64,000 nt of DNA from Amorphophallus konjac (GCA_022559845.1 JAHNEJ010001965.1:1-64000); one strand, 5' to 3'. Positions 46,007 through 57,190 are shown, counted from the stretch's first letter. A program made the numbers and translations. Notes: generated from the letters alone by a model not told the origin.

Positions 46007-46993
46007 TGTTGGGTTGAAGTGGATTAGATTGAGAGTGTTCTTAAGAAAGGGAAACTCAAAGGTTTATCCAAAGGGTGCTACCTCAAGTGTTGTGTTTTGT
46101 ATGGGGACTTTTGTCCCACATTGGAAAACACAAAGAGGTGAGGGGACATTATAGTTCCTAGGGTCCCCTGGACTATGTCTTATAGACAATAGTGGGGGTA
46201 AGCTAGGACCTATCACACGCACGCACGCGCCGGGCCGGGCGGGGCTGGGCGGGCGCGCATGTGTGTGTGAAGTGCGGGTTCAGCCGGCTTGTCCTGGCAC
46301 TCTTTTGGATTTCTTTTTACTGTTTTGCCCTTTCTTGGAGAGAAAGAGGGGTCTCCGAATGGTTTTTGTTTGGAGGCGGACCGTCGCGGGCGTGTGTATA
46401 ACAGGAGTGATTAGCATTACCCTAATCACAGGTTATCATGTTCTGCTATTTTTTACTTCCCCGAGGAACCGCTCGCGCTCCGCTCTCTATCTCTCGTCTC
46501 TCCGTCGGTTGCAGCCGCTGCTCCGTTGCTATGCCTCCCTTGCATATCACCAACATCGTTCGGCCGTCGACGTCTTCTTTGTCGGTGTTCGCTGCTGTCT
46601 TTCGTCGGTGATCGGTGCATGTTCTTCGACCTACATATTTTTCCTTTAAGAAGAGATCTAGGTTTCTCGCATAGCATTTTTTACTAGATTCTTAAGAGTG
46701 CGCTTAAGGGTCTTGTGTTAGTAGTCGTATCCTGGGGGAAGACCGCCATACTCATCGCACCGTTCTTGTGAGGGGTGATATCTTCTCTAAGGGGAGTCTC
46801 TTTGAGACGCTTCTACTACATATTTAATTGTTCTACAACCATGTTTTACACTATAATCATGTTTATTAATCTTGTTTCTTGGTCGTTCTTTGTTGAATCA
46901 ACCCCATATGCATGTATGCTCTGGTTTGCCTTGTATATATTGTGGTCCGGTTGTTGCCATGATGTCACCCCATTACACGGTTTATTCCCAACA
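46007..46993 (+). repeat. 3' LTR of Copia-3
   Basis: It has the same length and ends as the 5' LTR. It differs at about ten sites spread over the LTR, including ATCCC/GTCCC, CTTATAG/ATTATAG and CACTG/CACGG. Confidence 0.95.
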
Positions 46994-47247
46994 CTCTATC
47001 TATGGCTGTGAGCGTTTGGGTGTCAATATTGCTCATGTGAATAAGTCTCTGTGTGTCTTTTCTCCTCTAGGCTTGACTGGGACCTATTTATATAGGGAGC
47101 GATGGAGAGCCTGACTTAACAGCGACATCGTCCGTGTAGTGGTGTCTTGTTTCATTGTGGGGATCTCTCGTCGTCCATCCATAGAGAGGATCTCATGCAG
47201 GGTGTCTTGATGACGTGGGAGCAAATCTCGTAATGACAGTCCCAACA
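46994..47247 (-). other. LTR-like sequence split by Copia-3
   Basis: On the minus strand it could begin at 47247 with TGTTGGGACTGTC. It has a TATA box CCTATATAAATAGG at 47083-47096, and it continues beyond Copia-3 at 40410. Its 3' end and a partner LTR are not identified. Confidence 0.45.
47084..47095 (-). promoter_or_regulatory. TATA box of the split LTR-like sequence
   Basis: CTATATAAATAG on the minus strand. Confidence 0.5.
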
Positions 47248-47267
47248 TTCATCCATCTGGTGGCGGA

Positions 47268-47443
47268 TTCTCTAGCATCCAGGACGGACGCACGCACGCC
47301 ATCTCCATCAGCTCGGCATACCCGTCCCAGTCGTAATCCCTCGGCCCCTCCCGCTCCACCAGCCCCCACCACACGTCCACCATCACCCCCTCCACCCCGG
47401 CGCTCCTCAACGCCTGCAGGCTCGTGTTCATGGCCTTCTTACT
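47268..47443 (-). pseudogene. Beta-amylase (GH14) exon fragment stranded between LTRs
   Basis: On the minus strand, about 47440-47298 encodes [18 protein letters not shown] followed by [11 protein letters not shown] and [12 protein letters not shown]. This matches the highly conserved N-terminal part of plant beta-amylases (glycoside hydrolase 14, starch to maltose). The coding match ends at a plausible donor (GGC|GTGCGTG at 47298/47297), with ~30 bp of possible intron left. No other part of the gene is in the window. One side is the LTR-like start at 47247 and the other is the Gypsy LTR G3 at 47444. It is therefore a gene broken by insertions or a captured piece. Conserved residues are intact, which suggests a recent origin. 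Confidence 0.8.
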
Positions 47444-47794
47444 TGTAATGCCCCGGATTTTTTGGATATTTTTCGGATCCTCGTTCGTGGGTCCCGGATC
47501 TGGTTTCTCGGAGTGTCCGACTCCGTTGTGTCCGAAATTTCGTTTTGGACATCTTCCGTGTTCGGATTAGCGCGATCCGGAGTCGTTTCGCAGGCCCGGA
47601 GTCGTTCCGCGGCTTTTCCCGCGTGTGTTTTCCGATTCCCGGCGTGGGTTTCGGCTTTTCCTTCGGAAGCTCGTTGCGGGAGAACCGGGCCGTTCACATG
47701 GACGCGTGTGGTACCGTTGCGATCGGTGCGTTCCAAGGATCGCGAGGGTGTGATTTTCTATTTTTCTGGATTTTTCCGAATTTCTGGATTTTTC

Positions 47795-47806
47795 CTATAT
47801 ATAAAC
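47795..47806 (+). promoter_or_regulatory. TATA box of LTR G3
   Basis: CTATATATAAAC precedes a run of CTCTC-rich sequence, as in the related LTRs. Confidence 0.65.
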
Positions 47807-48345
47807 CCTTTCCTCTCTCCCCTCTCATTTCTCTCTTCTCTCCCTCTCTCTTCTCACGCTCTCTCCTCTCACCCTCTCTCTCCGGCGGCCGACGGGGCGG
47901 AGTACGGGCGAGGCGGGGGACGGCGCCGGCGAGGCGCGGGCGAGGATGGATGAGGATCGAGGCGGTGGAGGCGCGTGGAAGCTCGGCCGTGGGTTCGTGG
48001 AACGGCGAGGCTTCAACGGCGTTTTCTTCGTGAATCGGCGTCCACGGTGCGCGAAATCTTCGGTGGAGGTAGGGTGATGGTTCCTCAGCTCGTGCACTTC
48101 CTTTCCCGCGAGTTTCGTAGGTCGCGGTGAGCCGAGCGGGCCAAATGGGGTGATTTGGGGCAAAACCCATGTTTTAGGGCTTGTGGGCCGATCTCTCGTT
48201 TCGGTGCGTTTTAAGTCGATCCGAGGCCATAGATGCATGCTAGGGGCTTATGGGGAGCTTCCCCCTTGTTTTACCCCTCTCCTGTGGAGGTATGGGGGCG
48301 TGGGATGAGTTTTGGGCCGTTTCTGCCGTTTTCGGTCGCGGACTG

Positions 48346-48636
48346 AGAACGCGCTAGCCTGGGCTAGCGCGTTCTTAAGGGTCGCGCCTCCCCGACAGGG
48401 CGCGTTCATCGGAGAAGATGAACAGTAAGGCGGTTCCCGTCGCGCTATGGGGTCCTAGCGCGTTTTGCGTTGTCGCGCTAGGGGTTCCTAGCGCGATTTG
48501 CCTTGTCGCGCTAGGGGTTCCTAGCGCGATCTGCGTTGTCGCGCTAGGGGTCCCTAGCGCGATATTCCTTGTCGCGCTAGGGTTCCCTAGCGCGTTCTGG
48601 CTTGTCGCGCTAGGTGATCCTAGCGCGATCTTACCT
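48346..48636. repeat. Palindrome array inside LTR G3 with ~36-bp period
   Basis: The first dyad (48346-48375) has perfect 14-bp arms, AGAACGCGCTAGCC and its inverse, around TG. From about 48440 six regular units follow, each CGCGCTAGG, 4-6 nt, CCTAGCGCG, joined by ~10-nt linkers (TTGCSTTGT). The regular period makes a repeating 12-residue open frame on the plus strand (ALGVPSAI...), which is a by-product. The position in the LTR equals that of the TGTGACG arrays in G1, G2 and G4, but the arm sequence is unrelated. Confidence 0.9.
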
Positions 48637-49999
48637 GTTGTCTCGTGCTCCCCTTGGGCCGTGTGTGTCTTGGACACCCCGTGAAGTTCCGTGACCGTGT
48701 CTTTGGGTGTCCAGAGGTTTGGGTTACCTCGATAAGCGTACCCGTGGGCTTGGCGGATCCGGGTGACCTCCTAGCCTTCTGATTGTGTTGTGTTGGTCTC
48801 CGGTCGACCCGGTTGTGACCCAGTGGTCGACTTGCGGTCTCGTGAGTGCTAGACACCCATGGGATTCTGTGTCCATGTTTTGAGGGTGTCTGGAGGACCG
48901 TGTTATCTCGTTTAGCGTGCCCATAGGGTTGAGAGTCCGGGTGACTTCTCGCGTGTTGGGCTTTCGTGTTACGCTCGATCGAGTCACCGTGTATCGGTGT
49001 GTGTGCGGTGGGGTCTCCCCCGCATGTCGTGGGTGCCTTTAGAAGGCGATTTCCGTGTGGGCCACGTGTCTAGCCTTGGACTGCGAGTCCAGTTGTCCGG
49101 CCTGTGGTTGGAGGTTTCCCGCTTGCTTCAAGATGGGGAATCGTCGTGGTGGCTGGTGTGCTGCCCTGGGAATCGTGCTTCTGTATTTTCCATGTGGCCC
49201 GTGTGGTTGGCCTTGGTCCTTTGCATTCCCTTTCCGAGGGAGTGGTCTTGACGGCTCGTGAGCTGTCTCGGTATTCGTGATATCGTGATTTTGGACCTAG
49301 AGATTGGGCTAGATCGACGGCCTTGTGCTGTTGCGTGCAACGGTCTTGACCCCGAGTCTTGTGACTCAAGGACCGTTGGCGGTAGTGTGTCTAGAAGACT
49401 GTCCAGAGTCCAGTGGCTTAGCGCCACTTGAGTTTTCTCGACTCTAGTGCACGGTGCGTGCGTGACCGTGGACTGTGAGTCCCGTTTCTTCTCCGACTGT
49501 GGTCACCGTGCGACGGGGCCGGTACGTGGGGTGGTCCCCGTACGTTGTCGGATTCGGATGTTGTTTTCCGTTGAGTTGAGATTCTACTCCTTCAGTGACC
49601 CTCCACTAGTCGTAGCCTACCAGTACGCGTGTGCTGGTCACACCAGGGAAGTGATGTACGGGCTTACCCTGAGGACGGTGTTAGACTGGTTACCGTCGGG
49701 CCCCTCGTCACATCAGAGTCCAGTGCCAGGGGAAAACCAGTCAGAGGGCCAGACCTAGGACGCGTGGTCTGTGTGTGCACACGTGGTTGGGGACAGTGGA
49801 CGCACGTCGACGGGCGTGACCCCAGCTAGTCACTTGTTGTGGTTACTTGTACGGTGTTCGCGCCTCGGGTAGGACCTACCACGTCAGGCGGTTCGCCTGC
49901 GGTGCGGTGTAAGACGTCAGGGGACGCTACCGGCTGTGCTTCTAGTGGGTGGTACTCCTGTCGAGTACGGAGTGACAGACTGTCAGTCTCTGTGTTCCA

Positions 50000-50374
50000 C
50001 CCTTTGAGCACTCGGAGGAGGTTCCAAAGTCCCTACAAGCGACAAAAATAAGGTTAGACCCCAGACTAAAGAAGATAGTGTCAATAGCAAAGGTCCTAGC
50101 ATGTGGTAGCTGTGAGGGGTTTAACCCCCAGGCATCTGATGAACGTAGGGGTCAACTTCAGGTCTGCGTCATGAAGGGGGTGGCGAAGAATCACCTCGAT
50201 TGCTGATACCTCCTCCTTAGTCAGGGTCGGTAGTGTGTCGGCCGTGTGAATCTGGCGAAGAGTGGTAAAACCCTAATCACTAGCTCACCTGGTATCAGCG
50301 ACCTTGGTTAGAATAACAAAGCGCTCTGACCAACGCTTGATGTTGGAGACTGTGGGGGAGAAAAAGATGAAGGC
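50000..50374 (-). pseudogene. Element H, second locus: C-terminal-side fragment
   Basis: The sequence matches 10632-11008, including the minus-strand frame with NIKRWSERFVIL. It begins abruptly at about 50000 where LTR G3 stops, and ends at the Gypsy LTR at 50375, exactly as at the first locus. The AAGGC at 50370-50374 is the left target duplication. Confidence 0.7.
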
Positions 50375-51267
50375 TGTAATATCCCGGACCTTTCGGATCC
50401 TTATTTTCGGGTTCCAGACCTGATTTCTTGGAGTGTCTAACTCTATTGTGTCCAAATTTTCGTTTAGGACATCTTTCGTGTTCGGATCGGCGCGATCCGG
50501 GGTTGTTTCGGAGGCCCGGAGTGCGTCCGTGATTTTTCCACGCGTGTTTTCCGATTTCCGGTGTGTGTTTCAACAATTCCTACGGAACCTCGTTGCGGGT
50601 GAACCGGGTCGTTCACCTAGGCGAGAGTGGTACCGTTGCGATCGGTGCGTTCCGAGGATCCTGAAAATATAATTATTAATTTTTTGGTATTTTCCAGAAT
50701 TTCTGGATTTTCTATAAATATCTCTCATTTTTCTCTCTCTCCCCACCCTTCTCTTTCTTCTAGTTCTTCTTCCTCCCACCGTGAGCCCCCCCTCTTCCTC
50801 TCTCTCTCCCATTTCGATGCGGCGGGCCTCTCTCCGGCTGTAGACGGCGGCGGGGCGACGGCGCGGTGACGTGGGCGGCGGCGAGGTGAGCTCGTGGGCG
50901 TGCGGTGTTCGTGGGAAGCGTGAAGGAGCGGGGTTTCTAAAAGTGTTCTTCGTGGTTTGAGCTCGATTCGGCGAAGCTTTCGCTTCATTGAGATAGGGGG
51001 ACGAATCCCTATGTTCATCCCGTCATCCCCCACGATTTGTAGGCCGAATGAGAGCCGAGAGGGGTATTTTTGAGCGGGTTAGGGTAAAATCATGCTTTGG
51101 GGTGAGTTCGCCCGATCTATGGATTGGAGTCTCGATTCGGCGTTTTGATGGCCTAGAATCATGCTAGGGGTCCCCAGGGGTCTTCCCCTTTGATTTCCCC
51201 CTCTTCTATGGAGGCATGGAGACGTGGTTGAAATTTTTGGGCGTTTCACACCGTTTCGCCGTCGGGT

Positions 51268-51790
51268 CGGTGTGACGGTCCTTCGAGTGACCGTCACACC
51301 ATGTGACGTGCCCAGATGGGTGCGTTACAGCCCTGTTTTAGCCAACTGGGGGTCTGTGGGCTGTGACGGTCCCACGATAGAGTGCCAGGGCGTTGTGACG
51401 CGCCTGGGTTGGACCGTCAGGGATGATCTGACCGTTGGCATGACCATTGGTTTTGACCGTTGGGGGTCAAGGCCTGTGATGCACCAGGACTGGCGCGTCA
51501 CAGCCTTGTGACGCCCCAGTGTGGGTGCGTCAGAGCAGACGCATTCCCACACTGTAATGTACTAGAGTTGGTCCGTTACAGTCTGCGATGCACCGAGTGG
51601 CACGCGTCACAGTTTGTTCCTTCGTGCCTTGTGATGCACCAGGCTGAGTGCGTCAGGCCTGTGACGCACCAGGGTAGGCGCGTCACAGTCATTTTTGCAC
51701 TGAGGGTCTGACGCCTCTATGTTGGGCCGTCAGATGGCTGTGATGTTCCAGCCTTAGACCGTCAGAGCCTGTGGCGCGTCTAGAGTAGAC
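51268..51790. repeat. Palindrome array inside LTR G4
   Basis: It has the same series of TGTGACG/CGTCACA dyads as at 11901-12430, with scattered substitutions. For example, the second arm of the first unit reads GACCGTCACACC in both. Confidence 0.85.
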
Positions 51791-52102
51791 CGCCAGGCTC
51801 AGGGCTGCACCGGGTGGTTCGCAGTCTCGTTTCTTTTCCAACCGTGGTCACCGTGCGACGGTGCTGGTACGTGAGACGGTCCCCGTACGTCGTTGGATGC
51901 GGACGTTGTTTTCCGTTGACCTTAGAGTCTACTCCTTCAGTGACCCTTCACTAGTCGTAGCCTGCCTGCACGCGAGTGGACCCACCAGGGAGTGGTGGAA
52001 AGGCTACCCTGAGGACGGTTTTTAGACTTGTTTCCGTCGGGCCCCTCGTCGGTAGCCAGAGTCCGGCTCCAGGGGAAAACCAGTAGAGGCCAGACCTAGG
52101 AC

Positions 52103-52654
52103 TAGGGCTGTCAATGGGCCGGGCCCGGGCCGGGCTTAGGTTGGCCCGGCCCGAGCCCAACTTATCAAGAGTAAGGCCCGAGCCCGGCCCGGGCCCGACC
52201 TATGTCGGGCCGGGTCGGGTCGGGCCCGACATTGTGTAAAAAATTCAAAGCCCGACTAAGGTCCGGCCCAGCCCGACTACTTAAATAAAATAATAAAAAT
52301 AATAAAAAATAATAGATTTAATACTATAAAACTTATAATCTCACTAAATAAATTAAAATTTTGATATTAATTACATAATTTGTGTGAAAAGAGAATTTTA
52401 AAATTTCTAATTAAGTAAAATAACATAAGTTTAACTAAATAATTTTTAAAATTTGAAGTGAGAATAAAAAAAGGGATCGGGCCGGGCCGGCCCGCGGGCC
52501 GAACTCAAAGCCCGAGCCCGGCCCTCGAGTCTAGTCGGGCCGGGCTTTTAGGCTCGACTAAAAACCCGCGGGCCTAAAAAGACCTTGCGGCCCTGCCCGA
52601 AATTGGGCCAAGCCCACGGGCCTGTCGGGCCGGCCAGGCCCATTAACAGCCCTA
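52103..52654. mobile_element. hAT-type MITE (552 bp) in LTR G4
   Basis: It starts TAGGGCTGTCAATGGGCC and ends, inverted, TAGGGCTGTTAATGGGCC. CCTAGGAC is duplicated exactly at 52095-52102 and 52655-52662. The empty site is at about 12727-12734 in LTR G2. Inside are GGGCCGGGCC-rich ends and an A/T-rich middle, and no coding capacity. These ends are common in many plant genomes. Confidence 0.93.
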
Positions 52655-53492
52655 CCTAGGACGTATGGTCTGTGTGTGCACACGTGGTTCGGGACAGTTG
52701 GACCCACGCCGATAGGCGTGACCCAAGCTAGTCAATTGTTTGTGGTTACTTGTTCGGTGTCCGTGCCTCTATTAGGCGCTACCACCTTAGGCAGTTCACC
52801 TTCGGTGCAGTGAAAGTTGTCAGGGGACGCAACCGGCCTTACTTCTAGTGGGAGGTACTCATGTCGAGTCGGGAGTGACAGACTATCAGTCGTTGTGCCT
52901 TCGACCTTCGGGTTTTTGTCGTGTTGGCCGTGGTGTTCCGGTCGTTTCACCGTGGCACGCGTGTCGGTTTTCGTGCCGTGAGACCGATGTTTTATAGATG
53001 GCAGGGCTTCCCTTTCCAAGGTACACGCTTACTGCTAGTGTAGGGGTTTCTCCGTTTGCGAGGTAGGGTTTGAGTGATCCCTACAGAGTCTTGTTCCGAG
53101 ACTCATTCCCTACGTGTTTCCACCATGTTTCATGTGAGTCGCGGCCTCAGAGGAGCGCATCTAAGGCTCAGCGCGGTTCAGGTGCCCACCGTTAGTGTCA
53201 GAGGTCAGAGCCGGGATATGCCCCGTGTAGTTGTACTTTTCTTTCTTGTCTCTATACTAGTTGTGGACTACTGTTGTTGTTCATTTTATTATATCTTGTG
53301 GACCATGTATCATGTAAACTGTTAATTTATTTCCTGCTTATTATATAACTGTTTAATTTCTGTAATTATTTGTGATACTTGTGTAGTCTCCACACCATCC
53401 TTTTAACCCTTCCGAGTCTTCGGACTTGTGGGTGGCGGTGTGAGTCTCGGGTTATCGGGCCTTCCCGGTAATTGGATTCTCGGGTCGTTACA

Positions 53493-53905
53493 TTGGGGGT
53501 GCCCCACCGAGGTGTAGTGGTTCCATATCCCCAACTCCGAGCACTTTCCCTGAAAGGCAGTGCTCGTGAACTGTCTGTCGTTGTCGGTTGTAAGAACCCT
53601 TGGGATCCCAAATCGACAAATAATGCTTCGCAGCACGAACTTCCAAGTTGATTCGCTTGTTATCTTCCCCAATGGTTCAGCCTCGATCCATTTGGTAAAG
53701 TATGGCGACTATGAGGAACTTCTTCCTCCCTTGCGCTTTAGGGAAGGGTCCCAGTATATCAATTCCCCACCGAGCGAATGGGCGAGGCTCCGTCAGAGTG
53801 TGGAGTTGCGTAGCTGGCTGGTGGTGAAGGTGATAATATTTCTGGCATTGGGGGCACCTCCAAACATCGTCGAGATAGTCTTGCTACAGGGTGGGCCACT
53901 GTTGG
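53493..53905 (-). pseudogene. Gypsy integrase fragment
   Basis: On the minus strand, GIDILGPFPKAQGRKKFL (first catalytic Asp region) is followed, after a frame change, by FTKWIEAEPLGKITSES and then FGIPRVLTTDNDRQF with the second catalytic Asp. It ends in YTSVGHPQ just before the third. The zinc-binding part lies at the far right. The piece stops at the exact end of LTR G4. It is unrelated in orientation and origin to H and occupies the place of the 13564-13823 H block. Confidence 0.85.
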
Positions 53906-54072
53906 GTTCTGTGAGCCCCTCGTTATCTTTGACAATGGTTTTGATGATTCTAATATATTGTGTGTTTTATGCTTAATGGTATCTTCGTGATAAATAAGCT
54001 AATATAATGATATCTTGTTTTGCAGGTAGAACTTAAATGGTCCTTCATGGATACATTTCTGATGTTGAATCT
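53906..54072. other. Left flank of Copia-2, unassigned
   Basis: A/T-rich sequence without recognisable coding content. It ends in GAATCT directly before the Copia-2 LTR. Confidence 0.4.
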
Positions 54073-55657
54073 TGTTAGTGTTGGTGTGCTACAGGCCAAT
54101 TTCGGGTCGGGTAGGCCCAATAGTTGTACGATCTTGTTCATTATTAATAAAGTGGTGTTTGAGCGTAAATATGCGATTGTGTTACTTTACGTTGTCCCTA
54201 GGATATGTGGTTGTAAAGTCAGCTCGAGATGGGATCTCGAACATGAGATTGACTTTACATGTACACATACCTTAAACTGTTCCTGGTTGGAGGGTAATCA
54301 CTCGGGGACTTTGATTACCTATTAAACCAGTACACATGATGTGTCAGTGACCAGTCTCATGGTCATTGGTGCGGGGCACCAACACATATGTGTAGGTGTA
54401 TGTCCTTGGAGGATGTACACTGAACTGATCCGCTATTGGATCTTCAGATGGTTGATTATACCTAATGTCAACTGAAGATCCAACTGTCTCAGTAGCATCG
54501 TTGGTCCTTTGACCTGAGACATTGATCGGATCTTACACGAGGACTGGAATGGTTTAATTACTTGGCTAAGTGACTTTAACCATAAGTCATGAGTTGCCGA
54601 GTCATTAACCACTCCAGGATACGTGTGAAGATCGTCAATGGTCAAGAAGGGATCGCTCACTGTCGGGTATATATCAGACAGTTAATGGGTCATGACATTG
54701 ACGCTCCGTTAAATCCCTGGCCAGGGTCGTATGAGTTCGTTTAGAACGGACGTCATACACTTTAAGGAGGTCATAGTCAAATGGCACGATCATGGGGTTT
54801 GACAGAAACCGTACCCTCGATCGTACCAGACTCATAGAAGGAGCGAGGGATTATATCGATGCGGTAACTGTGGACTTACAGGTACCAGACAGGCTGGTTT
54901 AAACCCGGGTCCTCTAGGATCACGCGGATTTGCTTGACCCAACGTGATCAAAGGTTCGGAATAAATTAAACTATTGTTCGGCTCTAGTAGAAGCGAAGAA
55001 TACGTTTAATTTACTTCTAATTGGAATTAGAAGTTAATGGACCTTAAACTAGAGTGACTGTGGGCCTAGAGGATCACACACAATGGATTCTTGGGTGACG
55101 GATTATTATTATACAAGTGTATGTATTAATTCCTTTTAATTCCTTTTGGAAAGGAGTGTAAATGGAGCTTAATACATATGTATAATAGTGGATAGAACAT
55201 ATATACAGTTTCGGTCTTTTAGAACCCTTTTCTAATAAACCTAAACTCTATATATAGCCACCTACGTGATGCTCATTCGAGCCTTCACTTCTTCCAACCT
55301 CTTAAGCTTAAGCAAGCACATAAGCTTAAGAGGAGGATTAGCCTCCCCCCTTTCTCCCCTTTGCTCTCTCTCTCTCCAGAAGGTGATAGAGTCGGGGAAA
55401 GTTACGCCGGGGAGGTACCGTCGCTGCGCAAGGGTCCGTGTGGATCTGCTCTAGAGGCCGTACAGCTGTGCGGCTCGATATTCTGCATCGGGCATCGCGG
55501 ACAGCGTCGTTCCGCGTAAGGTGAAACACGCAACCCGTAATCAGGGTCTTAGAAACACCGATTAGAGCATAGATTAAGCTTTCCACAACACCGGGATCGG
55601 CCAAATGAATTTTTGTTATCCGCTGCGTCGCCCGTAGGTGCTGTGCGAAACCTTACA
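54073..55657 (+). repeat. 5' LTR of Copia-2
   Basis: TGTTAGTGTTGG...GAAACCTTACA. A promoter-like CTATATATAG lies near 55247-55256. Confidence 0.95.
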
Positions 55658-55658
55658 G

Positions 55659-55674
55659 TGGTATCAGAGCCAGG
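55659..55674 (+). other. Primer-binding site of Copia-2
   Basis: TGGTATCAGAGCCAGG lies 1 nt after the LTR, identical to that of Copia-1. Confidence 0.92.
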
Positions 55675-57190
55675 TTCGCGCTCTGGTCGGTGTTTTTGTC
55701 GCCGTTTAGAATCATATTTCAGGGACATTAAAATCTTCAATTATTATTAGAAGAATGGGATGCTGGGCATCTCAACTCTTCTTGGATGCTGGGCATCCTA
55801 GCTGCAAAATTTTAAAAAAAAAAAAATTTTTTGCTGGCCCGTTTTGGGCGCTCTGCGCCCAGGGCGCAGTCCGCCCGCCGCGTGCGCCGCGTGGGCGGCG
55901 CCCATGGCTGCCGCCGATTTTTTTTTATTTAAAAAAAATTTGCTTTAATTTTTAATTTACTTTAATGCTGTATTGATAATATATATATTAGATATATATA
56001 TGAAAATAATCAGTAAATTGAATGGAATTTTATCGAGTAAGTTAAATAGTATTATCTCAAAGATAAATGTCAAATGTTAAATTTTATTTAATCAATTTAA
56101 ATTTACCGAGGTGAGATAATTACTATTTACCTTGAGATAAAATGATAATAATTGAAGTTACTTCAGTAAATTTTAATTTTTGAATTTTTAATTATTAGAT
56201 AAGTAGAAAATTCAAATTTAAATTTTATTGAAGTTAAATGTGAAAATTTCAATTATTTGAATTTTATTTATTAGATAATTGTGAAATTCAAATTTGAATT
56301 TTAGAAAATTACTAATTGAGGATAATTGCATTATTTTAAATTTATTTTCAAACAAAAATTATTGGATAATTAGTTTGAATTTAAATTTAAACTATTGACA
56401 TGTTTAAATTTTGAATTTAAATTTGATTATTGGATAATTAAATTTAAATTTAAATTTAATTAATTATCTCAATTAGATGCCCCTGTAGAAAATGATGGTT
56501 CTTTACGTGCTTTACTTTATTTACCTTGTATTGGCCTGCTTGTGTGTTTAATTTTAGTTAATCATGCTTTGATTTTTAAAATTAAACAAAGCTAGCCTAT
56601 TTTTGTTTGCACATCCCATTTTTAAATTCAAAAGTAAGGATTATTTTCAGAAAATAACCCTTGATTGATTTTATTTGAATGGGTTGGCAAGTGATCATGG
56701 ACTTGGATTAATGTAATTAATTGGGGTCTGCGAACCTCCTTTCTCTCTCTGTTAAAATTCCAATGTACTTCTATCTTCCTCCATTGTTGTACTCGCCCTA
56801 AGGGCTGCTGGAATTTGAGTCACATGTAATTTAATTTTTCCGGCCTGCGTGCCGTGTAAAAGTTGTAATTAATGCGGCGTCGGAGTTTGAAAGCGCGGAG
56901 CACACCCGACGAGGACGATCCAGCTGCTTCGGAAGCGGGCCGGATGTCTTAGTTACATTAGGGTTAAAGTCCATGATCACTTGCGTTTATTTTTGCATTG
57001 GATGCATTTATTTTGTGCAAACTACTAGGTACGGTAAATATATTGGATATATTTATATTACCACCTAGGGTGAGATCAAGATAAAATTAAATTCCCTCGC
57101 GATTAAATTTTAGATCTGGTAAGCGTGGCTCTAGGAGTCGTCGTGGCCCTCCATCATTATGGAGTGAATGAACGTCTTCATTTCATGGAT

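Larger units (their letters stand above)
40411..46993 (+). mobile_element. Copia-3: nearly intact Copia retrotransposon (6,583 bp)
   Basis: Two 987-bp LTRs (40411-41397 and 46007-46993) flank a single gag-pol frame. CTCTA is duplicated exactly at 40406-40410 and 46994-46998. By eye about ten substitutions separate the LTRs (~1%), so the insertion is young. The coding frame has two CAA-to-TAA-type nonsense codons and no frameshift. It belongs to a different Copia lineage from Copia-1 and Copia-2, as its gag and LTRs show no resemblance to theirs. Confidence 0.95.
47444..49999 (+). mobile_element. Gypsy LTR G3, divergent relative of G1/G2, truncated at its 3' end
   Basis: It begins TGTAATGCCCCGG and follows the G2 LTR in order: CGGATCC region, TATA (47795), CT-rich leader, a conserved 'GGAGGTATGGGGGCGTGG' block, a palindrome array (48346-48636), then the conserved CCGTGCGACGG and GTGACAGACTGTCAGTC parts. 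Homology to the G LTR breaks off near 50000, about 600 bp before the expected end, where H-locus sequence starts. About 800 bp at 48640-49460 have no counterpart in G2. They contain spaced inverted motifs such as GGACACCC and GGGTGTCC. No gene is supported inside. Confidence 0.8.
50375..53492 (+). mobile_element. Gypsy LTR G4, second-locus counterpart of solo LTR G2
   Basis: It begins TGTAATATCCCGG and ends TCGGGTCGTTACA. After removal of the hAT MITE (52103-52654 plus 8 bp) it is ~2,558 bp and matches G2 almost base for base. The left flank AAGGC is the same H site as for G2, but the right flank is TTGGG and foreign. So the right-hand target duplication is missing and the locus has recombined. 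The palindrome array lies at 51268-51790. Confidence 0.9.

Noticed and set aside
47462..47953. Open frames of 160 codons in LTR G3
   Set aside because: Similar frames occur in all G-family LTRs with different sequences and breaks. They result from GC-rich LTR composition.
48418..48684. Open frame with a regular 12-residue repeat, and a CRISPR-like look of regular repeats
   Set aside because: The 36-bp period is divisible by three, so any frame stays open. It is inside an LTR palindrome array. Spacers are short and repeated rather than unique, and the context is a plant genome.
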